From Nesterenkonia lacusekhoensis (lineage in GTDB: Bacteria > Actinomycetota > Actinomycetes > Actinomycetales > Micrococcaceae): a stretch of DNA of 64,000 bases. Made by a program: the position numbers and the translations under genes. Shown in pieces: positions 55,390 through 64,000 of the stretch; position 1 is the stretch's first letter; each line of letters opens with the position of its first letter. The DNA is taken from contig NZ_JAGINX010000001.1 in assembly GCF_017876395.1 (NCBI RefSeq), forward strand, positions 992,001 to 1,056,000, read 5' to 3'. The notes beneath the pieces were generated by a model. The model did not search any database, was not told where the DNA came from, and saw nothing but the letters and a program-made list of their open reading frames with translations.

Positions 55390-56679
55390 ATGACGAATAC
55401 CCCTGCTGAGCAGGCGGAGAAGGTTGCTGGCGTAGAGGTCGGCGAACGCCGTATCTTCATCCCCGGCATGACCGAAGAGGGCGAGAACCTCGCCGCCCAG
55501 ACCAACGCCGCCGCAGACCACTCCCACGGCGGTGTGGGCGAGTCCAAGGAGATCACTGCGGGCATCGGCTCCCGCGCCAACCGCCACACCGGATTCGACG
55601 TGGCCGGCTTTCCGGAGCCCACGGGCCGCGAGGAGGAGTGGCGGTTCACTCCGCTGAAGAAGCTTGCTCCCGTGCTCACCGACGCTGCCACCGACGGTGA
55701 GCCGGTGCGCTACGAGGTCACCGCGCCTGAGAACGTCACCGTCTCCTCCCTGGGCCAGGACGCCGCACCCCGGAACACCGTCCTGCACCCGGCTGACCGT
55801 GCCGCCGCCGTCGGATCCAAGAACGCCGCCGAGGCGCTGTACCTGAAGGTTCCGGCATCGGCCGAGCTGGAGGAGCCCATCCGTGTGGACATCACCGGCA
55901 CCGAGGCCGGCAGCCGCGCGAACAGCCACATCGTGCTCGAGGCCGAGAACCACGCCAAGGCCGTCTTCGTCCTGGAGCACCGCGGCAGCGCCGCCTTCAA
56001 CGGCAACGTGGAGGTCAAGGTCGCCGACGGTGCCGACATCAAGGTCATCTCTCTGCAGCGGTGGAACGACGACGCCGTCCACGTCGGTCAGCACGACGCC
56101 GAGGTCGGCCGCGACGCCAAGTACAAGCACGTCGCCGTGACCCTGGGCGGCGAGATGGTGCGTCTGAACGCGAACTTCCGCTACGCCGCAGAGGGTGCAG
56201 AGGCTGAGATGTACGGTCTGTACTTCGCCGACGCCGGCCAGCACCTCGAGCACCGCACCTTCGTGGACCACAACGCCCCGCGCAACGCCTCCAACGTGCT
56301 GTACAAGGGTGCGCTGCAGGGCGAGTCCGCGCGTTCGGTGTGGGTGGGCGATGTCCTGATCCGCAAGGCGGCCGAGGGTACCGACTCCTACGAGAAGAAC
56401 CAGAACCTGGTGCTCACCGACGGCGCCCGCGCCGATTCTGTGCCGAACCTGGAGATCGAGACCGGCGTCATCGAAGGCGCAGGCCACGCATCCTCCACCG
56501 GCCGCTTCGACGAGAACCACCTGTTCTACCTCATGGCCCGCGGCATCCCGGAGAAGGAGGCCCGCCAGCTGGTGGTCCGCGGCTTCCTCAACGAGATCAT
56601 CCAGAAGATCGGCGTGGACTCCATCGAAGAGTCCCTCCAGGAGGACCTGGAGAACGAGCTGGAGATCGCCGGCTTCTGA
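55390..56679 (+). CDS. sufD: Fe-S cluster assembly protein SufD
   Basis: Paralogue of SufB in the SufBC2D complex, needed for iron delivery. The 429-aa protein has an N-terminal part PEPTGREEEWRFTPLKKLAP, a right-handed beta-helix with YGLYFADAGQHLEHRTFVDH (the conserved His), SNVLYKGALQGESARSVWVG and [23 protein letters not shown] at 55390 begins MTNTPAEQAEKVAGVEVG. Spacing to sufB is 130 bases, larger than elsewhere in the operon, and includes the hairpin. Confidence 0.96.
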   Translation: MTNTPAEQAEKVAGVEVGERRIFIPGMTEEGENLAAQTNAAADHSHGGVGESKEITAGIGSRANRHTGFDVAGFPEPTGREEEWRFTPLKKLAPVLTDAATDGEPVRYEVTAPENVTVSSLGQDAAPRNTVLHPADRAAAVGSKNAAEALYLKVPASAELEEPIRVDITGTEAGSRANSHIVLEAENHAKAVFVLEHRGSAAFNGNVEVKVADGADIKVISLQRWNDDAVHVGQHDAEVGRDAKYKHVAVTLGGEMVRLNANFRYAAEGAEAEMYGLYFADAGQHLEHRTFVDHNAPRNASNVLYKGALQGESARSVWVGDVLIRKAAEGTDSYEKNQNLVLTDGARADSVPNLEIETGVIEGAGHASSTGRFDENHLFYLMARGIPEKEARQLVVRGFLNEIIQKIGVDSIEESLQEDLENELEIAGF

Positions 56680-56757
56680 GTTCCCCCGTCGGTCCGGCAC
56701 GGACCGGCAGCACTGACTTCAACGCTTCACCACACGAGCAAAGGACACACAGAGAAC

Positions 56758-58813
<2,056 letters not shown>

Positions 58814-58815
58814 CC

Positions 58816-59262
58816 ATGGCTGATGCGATGGAACAGCTCTATCAGCAGGTCATCCTCGACCACTCCCGAGAGCGTTCGGGTGAGGGCGAGCTCGCCGGTG
58901 CCGACGGGTCCTCCTTCCAGGTGAACCCCACCTGCGGTGATGAGTGCACGGTGCAGGTGAAGCTCGAGGGCGCCAGGCTCGAGGGCCTGGCGTGGACCGG
59001 GCGCGGGTGCTCCATCTCCCAGGCCTCTCTGTCGATCATGCACGAGATGCTCGACGGGGAGCAGCCGCAGCGGGCCGATGAGCTCGGCGACCTGTTCCGT
59101 GAGCTCATGCATGGTCGGGGCAAGGAGCTCGAGGCGGCCAAGCAGGAGGATCTGGAGGACCTCAGCGCGTTCACCGGCGTGGCCAAGTATCCGGCCCGCA
59201 TCAAATGTGCGCTGCTGGGATGGGCCGCTCTGAAAGATGCTCTGGCACAGGCTCGGGCATAG
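58816..59262 (+). CDS. sufU: SUF system sulfur-transfer protein SufU
   Basis: A 148-aa SufU protein that takes persulfide sulfur from SufS. Zinc ligands are seen as Cys and Asp in NPTCGDECTVQVKL, Cys in TGRGCSISQASLSIM and Cys in PARIKCALLGWAALKDAL. MEQLYQQVILDHSRERSG is the conserved opening. The usual SufU insertion (HGRGKELEAAKQEDLEDL) distinguishes it from IscU. ATG 58816 follows the sufS stop by 2 bases; the gene ends with TAG. Confidence 0.96.
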   Translation: MADAMEQLYQQVILDHSRERSGEGELAGADGSSFQVNPTCGDECTVQVKLEGARLEGLAWTGRGCSISQASLSIMHEMLDGEQPQRADELGDLFRELMHGRGKELEAAKQEDLEDLSAFTGVAKYPARIKCALLGWAALKDALAQARA

Positions 59263-59322
59263 CTGAGACACTATTGACGTTGACGCTGTGAGAAGCGTCG
59301 GGCGGACAGGAAGGAGAGCCGG

Positions 59323-59649
59323 ATGACTGACGTTGCTGCTCAGACTCCGCTGGAAGACATCGAAGAGGCCCTCAAAGAGGTCATCGACCCGGAACTCGGG
59401 ATCAACATCGTGGATCTGGGGCTGCTCTACGGCCTGCACTATGCCGAGGACGGCGCCCTGATCATCGACATGACGCTGACCACCGCGGCCTGCCCGCTGA
59501 CCGACGTGCTCGAGGAGCAGGTCGGTCAGAACATCGGCACCATGGTCGACGAGTGGCGGCTGAACTGGGTGTGGATGCCGCCATGGGGTCCCGAGAAGAT
59601 CACTGATGACGGCCGCGAGCAGATGCGGGCCCTCGGGTTCAACATCTGA
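59323..59649 (+). CDS. sufT: SufT/MIP18-type (DUF59) metal-sulfur cluster protein
   Basis: A 108-aa DUF59 protein. It has VIDPELGINIVDLGLLYGL, with the typical DPE and VDLGL motifs, and MTLTTAACPLTDVLEEQVGQ with the conserved Cys, then LNWVWMPPWGPEKITDDGREQ. SufT proteins help iron-sulfur cluster maturation or transfer. It ends the SUF operon, and a strong terminator follows. GGAGAG precedes ATG 59323. Confidence 0.93.
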   Translation: MTDVAAQTPLEDIEEALKEVIDPELGINIVDLGLLYGLHYAEDGALIIDMTLTTAACPLTDVLEEQVGQNIGTMVDEWRLNWVWMPPWGPEKITDDGREQMRALGFNI

Positions 59650-59700
59650 AGTCGGCTCGGCCGAGACACCCTGCATGGATGTGGCACAGCACATCTGCAG

Positions 59701-59747
59701 AGAGGGCCCGGGAGGGGCGCTGATACGGCGCCCCACCCGGGCCCTCT
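59701..59747 (+). terminator. Terminator at the end of the SUF operon
   Basis: AGAGGGCCCGGG at 59701-59712 and GGGGCGC at 59714-59720 pair with GCGCCCC at 59728-59734 and CCCGGGCCCTCT at 59736-59747, with one A-A mismatch and a 7-base loop. The stem is 19 bp. No T run of note follows. Confidence 0.9.
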
Positions 59748-59781
59748 GTCTGTCTCCGCTGAGAAGCTGATCCTGATGGAA

Positions 59782-59827
59782 CAACCTCCAGAGGTTGATC
59801 TCCACGAATCAACGGTCTAGGGTTGAT
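59782..59827 (+). promoter_or_regulatory. Repeat array at the satD promoter and start
   Basis: CAACCTC-CA-GAGGTTG (59782-59797) is a perfect palindrome. It runs into GTTGAT (59794-59799), then eight bases, ATCAAC (59808-59813), eight bases and GTTGAT (59822-59827), alternating in strand. The last unit ends two bases before the satD ATG. TTGATC (59795) and TAGGGT (59818) are spaced like -35 and -10 hexamers with 17 bases between, so the units overlap the promoter and a leaderless start. Confidence 0.65.
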
Positions 59828-59829
59828 GC

Positions 59830-60453
59830 ATGTTCGTGATCACAGCAGATCAGCGCGGCAGCCGCTGCAGCGCGGATCGTGTTCCCGCGCTCATCGAGCA
59901 GCTGCGCCCCTGGTCTCAGGGCAACGCAGAGGTCATCGCGCTGCCTCTTGAGCGCACTGTGGGCGATGAGGTTCAGATCCTGCTCTCCGATGCCGAGGCC
60001 GCAGTGGACCTCAGCATCCGACTTCTCCGGGGTGAGCACTGGGCGGTGGGGATCGGTGCAGGATCCGTGGAGGAGCCTCGGGGCCCCAGCGCCCGGGAAA
60101 GTTCAGGCGAGGCGTTCTACCTGGCGCGCACTGCTGTGGAGCGGGCGAAAGGTCGCGGCGAGCCGTCGCCGGTGGTGGTCGAAGGTGCCGATGACCACGC
60201 GGCCTCCTCGGCCACTGCCGTGCTGCAGCTGCTGGCCTCAGCGGTCCGGCGTCGATCCGAGGGCGGACAGCAGGCTGTGGCACTGAAGCTGGAGGGCATG
60301 ACACAGACCAGCATCGCCGCTGAGCTCGATGTCTCGCCCCAGGCGGTCAGCAAGCGTCTGCAGGCCGCGATGGCTGAGGAGGAGCTGCGTGTGCGGCCGG
60401 TGATCGCCGATCTGCTGCAGCGCGCAGCGGGCACGGCCGGGCCGTCACGCTGA
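59830..60453 (+). CDS. SatD family protein with helix-turn-helix
   Basis: A 207-aa protein. The first half has FVITADQRGSRCSADRVPAL and VGDEVQILLSDAEAAVDLSI, the SatD-family opening. The C-terminal part has an HTH, VALKLEGMTQTSIAAELDVS-PQAVSKRL. SatD was named from a streptococcal locus and the function is poorly known. The repeat array directly at its start suggests it controls its own gene. The membrane protein gene that follows after 30 bases is a common partner. Confidence 0.85.
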   Translation: MFVITADQRGSRCSADRVPALIEQLRPWSQGNAEVIALPLERTVGDEVQILLSDAEAAVDLSIRLLRGEHWAVGIGAGSVEEPRGPSARESSGEAFYLARTAVERAKGRGEPSPVVVEGADDHAASSATAVLQLLASAVRRRSEGGQQAVALKLEGMTQTSIAAELDVSPQAVSKRLQAAMAEEELRVRPVIADLLQRAAGTAGPSR

Positions 60454-60483
60454 GATGTCGGTGCCCACACGCAGAATGGTGCC

Positions 60484-60846
60484 ATGGACGTGTTGATCAG
60501 TGCCGGGATCGTCGTCGCCGCTCTGGGGCTCTCCGCAGCGTTGGGCGCGCTGCTGGTCTCGCTGATCCTGCGGTGGGTGGAGCCTGAGGGATACGCCCCG
60601 GGCGTGCTGCGCGGGGGCACCTGGATCGGGGTGCTGGAGCGCCTGGCCATCACTGGGGCGATCATCGCCGGTCATCCGGAAGCGGTGGTCGTGGTGCTCG
60701 CGGTCAAGGGTCTGGGGCGCTATCCGGAGCTGCGGGCCACCCACAGCGCCCAGCGGGCCAAAGCCACTGAGCGGTTCATCATCGGCACTCTGGTCAGCTA
60801 CCTCTGGGCCGGACTGGTCGGAGTGCTCACCACACTGGTCCTGTGA
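60484..60846 (+). CDS. Conserved membrane protein next to satD
   Basis: A 120-aa protein with three or four helices: ISAGIVVAALGLSAALGALL, then GVLERLAITGAIIAGHPEAV, VVVVLAVKGLGRYPEL and FIIGTLVSYLWAGLVGVLTT. No metal site or catalytic motif is visible. GGTWIGVLERLAI and GRYPELR are conserved in SatD neighbours, so it is probably in an operon with satD. Function not recognised. Confidence 0.78.
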   Translation: MDVLISAGIVVAALGLSAALGALLVSLILRWVEPEGYAPGVLRGGTWIGVLERLAITGAIIAGHPEAVVVVLAVKGLGRYPELRATHSAQRAKATERFIIGTLVSYLWAGLVGVLTTLVL

Positions 60847-60891
60847 CTCTCATCGCTTCTGTGAGTGTCCCCTCACAGAGCTGAGTGCGCG

Positions 60892-61740
60892 TCACAGAGC
60901 GATCGTGCCGGAGAGCGCGACTGCAGTGTTCCCGCCGACCCAGAGGCCCTCATCGTCGGCGTCGATCAGGATCCGTCCGTCGCGCTGCAGCGCGGAACCC
61001 TGTCCTGCGGTGTAGGGCGTGCTGAGGCGCTCTGAGAAGGTCAGCCACTGAGCGACGGAGGCGTTCAGGCTGCCCGTGACGGGGTCCTCGCGGAAGGCGC
61101 CGGTGTCGTCACCGAAGAAACCGCGTACCTCCAAGGCCGTCGCCGCGGATCCGTGGGTCAGTGCGGCGACGCCGATATGTTTCAGCTCCGGATCGGCGAT
61201 GATGCTCGGGTCCGGTGCGATCCCGTAGAGCGTCTCGGGGCTGTCCACCAGCACGGTCACCCACCCGGGGCCGTTGTCGGTCCATGCGGCGTCGACGAGC
61301 TGGCCCTCGCTCAGCCGCAGCGTGCGGCGCAGCTGGTCCCGGTAGGTCGGGTCCACGGCGCCGGAGCGCAGCAGCGGCGGAGCGCGGAAGGCCAGCCGAT
61401 CCTTCTCATGACGCAGCGGGACCAGTCCCACACCGCACTCCTGGACGATCCGCCCCGGAGTGCGGGGGCGGCCGCTCAGATCCAGCCAGGCCCGCGCCGT
61501 TCCCAGCGTGGGATGTCCGGCGAAGGGCAGCTCGCGATCCAGGCTGAAGATGCGCACCCGGTAGTCAGCGTCACCGGTGGTGGGCGTCAGCAGGAAGGTG
61601 CATTCCGAGAGATTGGTCCACCGTGACACCGCCTGCATCTGCTCGTCGGTCAGATCATCAGCATCAGCCACCACTGCCACCGGGTTTCCGGAGAAGGGCG
61701 TATGGCAGAAGACATCGACTTGGCGGAACGGCTTGGTCAT
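60892..61740 (-). CDS. PhzF family isomerase
   Basis: A 282-aa PhzF-fold protein, similar to the phenazine isomerase PhzF and to diaminopimelate epimerase. It starts RQVDVFCHTPFSGNPVAVV. The catalytic Glu lies in WTNLSECTFLL, and the repeat motif in FSLDRELPFAGHPTLGTAR. DPVTGSLNASVAQWL is the second half's anchor. No phenazine genes are near, so a general isomerase of unknown substrate is more likely. It lies 9 bases downstream of the flavin reductase gene. Confidence 0.9.
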   Translation of the reverse strand: MTKPFRQVDVFCHTPFSGNPVAVVADADDLTDEQMQAVSRWTNLSECTFLLTPTTGDADYRVRIFSLDRELPFAGHPTLGTARAWLDLSGRPRTPGRIVQECGVGLVPLRHEKDRLAFRAPPLLRSGAVDPTYRDQLRRTLRLSEGQLVDAAWTDNGPGWVTVLVDSPETLYGIAPDPSIIADPELKHIGVAALTHGSAATALEVRGFFGDDTGAFREDPVTGSLNASVAQWLTFSERLSTPYTAGQGSALQRDGRILIDADDEGLWVGGNTAVALSGTIAL

Positions 61741-61749
61741 AGTCCCACC

Positions 61750-62439
61750 CTATGCCGCGGCGTCCGGGCCCTCGGCAGTCTTCTGCTGAGGCCGGAGTGA
61801 GGGCTGGGGCCGGGACGTGGGCTGGGGCCGGGACATCTCGAGGCGGTCCTCAGCCCGCACGGTGAAGTAGGCCGAAGGGCCGCCGCCGCGCAGCAGAGGC
61901 TCGGCGGCCGCTGTCTGATAGATGCCCTCCTGCAGCAGCGCAGTGCTGATGTGCACCCCGACCACCTCCCCGAAGACCACTGTGGTGACCGTCTGCGCTC
62001 CGGAGGCCGAGACCAGCGGGACCACCTGGCTGGTTCGGCATTCGAAGACCGCCTGAGCCTGGGCCACATGCGGGACCGCCACCACGCGGGAGGCCGCAGG
62101 GGTCAGACCAGCCAGTGCGAACTCGTCCTGATCCGGCGGGACGGCCGCTGAGGTGGCATTCATCTGTTCGCCCAGATCCGCGCTGGCCAGGTTCCAGCAG
62201 AACTCCCCGGTGGACTCGGCGTTGAACACGCTGTCCTTGGGGCCGTTGCCGGCGAATCCGATGATCGGCGGCTCATAGTTGAAGGCGTTGAAGAAGCTGA
62301 AGGGCGCCAGATTCAGCACCCCCTGCCGGCTCTGTGAGGAGATCCAGCCGATGGGCCGGGGAGCGATGATGGCGTTGAACGGCGAATGCGGCAGCCCGTG
62401 CCCCTGGGCCGGCTCATAGAAATGATGCTCAGCGATCAT
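61750..62439 (-). CDS. Flavin reductase family protein
   Basis: A 229-aa FMN-binding split-barrel protein, like the flavin reductases of two-component monooxygenases. SPFNAIIAPRPIGWISSQSR, LNLAPFSFFNAFNYEPPIIG and FCWNLASADLGEQMNATSAA are the conserved parts. It lacks an identifiable monooxygenase partner nearby. The C-terminal tail (RPQPTSRPQPSLRPQQ) is a low-complexity repeat. ATG 62439 is used. Confidence 0.9.
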   Translation of the reverse strand: MIAEHHFYEPAQGHGLPHSPFNAIIAPRPIGWISSQSRQGVLNLAPFSFFNAFNYEPPIIGFAGNGPKDSVFNAESTGEFCWNLASADLGEQMNATSAAVPPDQDEFALAGLTPAASRVVAVPHVAQAQAVFECRTSQVVPLVSASGAQTVTTVVFGEVVGVHISTALLQEGIYQTAAAEPLLRGGGPSAYFTVRAEDRLEMSRPQPTSRPQPSLRPQQKTAEGPDAAA

Positions 62440-62504
62440 CAGTCCTCCTCGGTCTCGACAGCCCTCGCGCCAGTCTTGCAGAGTCTGCCCGATAGGATCG
62501 GTCC

Positions 62505-63068
62505 ATGAGCGAAATCTCCCATCTGACCGTGTTCACCGGATCGGCCACCGGAGCAGATCTCGGATACCAGAGGGAAGTGCGCCGGTTGGGGACGCAGCTG
62601 GCCCATGAAAGGATCGGCGTCGTCTTCGGCGGAGGCCGGGTGGGGCTGATGGGCCACATCGCTGATGCCGCGCTGGAGGCCGGGGGAGAGGCACACGGGG
62701 TCATCCCCGATGTGCTGGTCGAGCGTGAGGTCGCACACCCCGGGCTGACTCGCCTGGACGTCGTCGCCGATATGCACGAACGCAAGAGGCGCATGGCCGA
62801 GCATGGGGACGCCTTCATCGCGCTGCCCGGGGGAATGGGTACGCTGGAGGAGTTCTTCGAGGCCTGGACCTGGCAGTATCTCAACATCCACCACAAGCCG
62901 GTGGGGCTCTACAACATCGGCGGCTTCTGGGACCCGTTGCTGGCGATGGTCGATCACATGGTCGCCGAAGGTTTCATGGCCGAGTGGCGCCGGGACGCCT
63001 TGGTGGTCTCCGACGAGCCGCAGGAGCTGATCGCTGCGCTGCGGGCCTGGTCCCTGCCTCAGGAGTAG
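62505..63068 (+). CDS. LOG family protein (TIGR00730)
   Basis: A 187-aa LOG-family phosphoribohydrolase-like protein. It starts ISHLTVFTGSATGADLGYQR. The motif IALPGGMGTLEEFFEAWTW matches PGGxGTxxE, the nucleotide-monophosphate binding and catalytic site. It may cut the ribose-base bond of AMP-like nucleotides, as in cytokinin activation; the substrate here is not known. The stop is TAG. The next gene follows after 88 bases. Confidence 0.92.
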   Translation: MSEISHLTVFTGSATGADLGYQREVRRLGTQLAHERIGVVFGGGRVGLMGHIADAALEAGGEAHGVIPDVLVEREVAHPGLTRLDVVADMHERKRRMAEHGDAFIALPGGMGTLEEFFEAWTWQYLNIHHKPVGLYNIGGFWDPLLAMVDHMVAEGFMAEWRRDALVVSDEPQELIAALRAWSLPQE

Positions 63069-63156
63069 ATGCCGCCTGCGCGGTGTGCCCCCGGTACACT
63101 GGGCAGGTTGCCGTCCGGCAGACATCCCCGAAAGCTCTGAGAGGTTCTGCGTTTCC

Positions 63157-64000
63157 GTGATCACTGTGTCCGACCTTGAGCTGCGCGTCGGTGCGCGTCT
63201 GCTCATGGACGAGGTCTCTTTCCGCATCGACTCCGGGGACAAGATCGGGCTGGTCGGGCGCAACGGCGCCGGCAAGACGACGATGACCAAGGTCCTGGCC
63301 GGTGAGTCCGCCCCGACGGCAGGCACGGTGGAGCGCCGCGGAGAGATCGGCTATCTTCCGCAGGATCCTCGTGTGGAGAACATGGAGCAGCTGGCCCGGG
63401 ATCGGATCCTCTCGGCGCGCGGCATGGATGAGGTCGTGGCCGAGATGCGTCAGGCCGAGCAGGACATGGCTGGCGACGATGAGGCCCTGCGGGACAAGGC
63501 CATGAAGCGCTACTCCGGTCTGGAGGCCCGCTTCACCGCAGCCGGAGGCTATGCCGCCGAATCTGAGGCGGCGACGATCTGCGCGAATCTGGACCTGCCC
63601 GAACGCATCCTCGTCCAGCCGCTGAAGACGCTCTCCGGGGGCCAGCGGCGGCGTGTGGAGCTGGCGCGCATCCTGTTCTCCGACGCCGACACCCTGCTGC
63701 TGGATGAGCCCACCAACCACCTCGACGCCGACTCCATCGCCTGGTTGCGCGAGCACCTGCGGACCTTCCCCGGCGGGGTGCTGATGATCTCCCACGACGT
63801 CGACCTCATCGAGGAGACGGTCAACAAGGTCCTCTACCTGGATGCCAACCGGCAGACGGTGGACACCTACAACATGGGATGGAAGAAGTACCTGATCCAG
63901 CGGGAGCAGGACGAAGCTCGACGCAGGCGTGAGTTCGCCAACGCGGAGAAGAAGGCCTCCCAGCTGCGTCAGCAGGCGGAGAAGATGAAGGCCACCGCCA
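63157..64000 (+). CDS. ABC-F family ATPase, 3' end outside window
   Basis: The first 281 codons of an ABC-F protein with no membrane part, which acts on the ribosome as a translation factor. GTG 63157 gives VITVSDLELRVGARLLMDEV. Walker A is VGRNGAGKTTMTKVLAGESA, then GEIGYLPQDPRVENM, the signature LKTLSGGQRRRVELARILFS, Walker B TLLLDEPTNHLDADSIAWL and the H-loop LMISHDVDLIEETVNK. The linker that follows (REQDEARRRREFANAEKKAS) is the ABC-F arm. The subtype cannot be set because the second half is missing. Confidence 0.92.
   Translation, partial: MITVSDLELRVGARLLMDEVSFRIDSGDKIGLVGRNGAGKTTMTKVLAGESAPTAGTVERRGEIGYLPQDPRVENMEQLARDRILSARGMDEVVAEMRQAEQDMAGDDEALRDKAMKRYSGLEARFTAAGGYAAESEAATICANLDLPERILVQPLKTLSGGQRRRVELARILFSDADTLLLDEPTNHLDADSIAWLREHLRTFPGGVLMISHDVDLIEETVNKVLYLDANRQTVDTYNMGWKKYLIQREQDEARRRREFANAEKKASQLRQQAEKMKATA

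Noticed and set aside
51870-56700. Minus-strand frames opposite the purine permease, sufR, sufB and sufD
   Set aside because: Mirror frames of strongly conserved plus-strand genes, caused by codon bias.

Overview
The window is high-GC DNA from an actinobacterium, most likely a Micrococcaceae member close to Nesterenkonia, Kocuria or Arthrobacter. This rests on gene content and order: ffh-rpsP-khpA-rimM-trmD-rplS-lepB-lepB-rnhB, a FasR/fabD-fabH-acpP-fabF locus with DUF3145 nearby, homodimeric-type aceE next to DUF3052, GlnA2-GlnE, polyphosphate glucokinase, and sufR-B-D-C-S-U-T. Many proteins are acidic with Glu/Ser/Gln-rich inserts, which fits a moderately halophilic or alkaliphilic relative. 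The genus is an inference.

Layout. 1-2573: a two-part glycosyltransferase on the minus strand, running off the left edge. 2658-9370: a ribosome, SRP and secretion block. 9420-12732: a minus-strand translationally coupled yraN-comM-dprA set, then xerC. 13951-19561: DUF3145, fatty-acid synthesis (fabF, acpP, fabH, fabD) and its PucR/FasR-type regulator. 19827-26644: aceE, DUF3052, peroxiredoxin, Lrp regulator, CynX-type transporter, aldo/keto reductase. 26883-34057: a scarred accessory region next to tRNA-Val(UAC). It holds a Rieske fragment, a damaged Asp23/sigma envelope-stress locus, a frameshifted DUF305 remnant, an intact copper P-type ATPase, an IS3 element split by an IS30 element, and the tail of a serine recombinase. 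34162-43925: ppgK, map, panB, glnA2, glnE, a luciferase-like monooxygenase and a lipoate ligase. 43922-52808: acyl-CoA dehydrogenase, glnA with a double GlnR box, RDD protein, beta-propeller lipoprotein, ctaA, an ABC-2 exporter and a purine permease. 52909-59649: the SUF iron-sulfur operon led by its regulator. 59830-64000: a SatD-type regulator with a repeat array at its promoter, PhzF, flavin reductase, a LOG protein and an ABC-F ATPase.

Functional links. GlnA, GlnA2 and GlnE form a nitrogen-assimilation set; the GlnR box lies upstream of glnA. CtaA lies beside SUF, typical of a haem/iron-sulfur region. AceE makes the acetyl-CoA used by the Fab enzymes encoded next door. Two copies of one 17-bp operator (TTGTAGG-RTYKS-TACAA) lie upstream of fabD and of fasR, suggesting joint control.

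No clear new system was found. The most interesting signals are regulatory (the FasR-type operator pair, the SatD repeat array, a terminator inside the lepB start) and evolutionary (three deletion or fusion scars and two dead insertion sequences, each with a Trp-to-amber change). No stretch above 300 bases lacks an assigned gene, remnant or mobile element.
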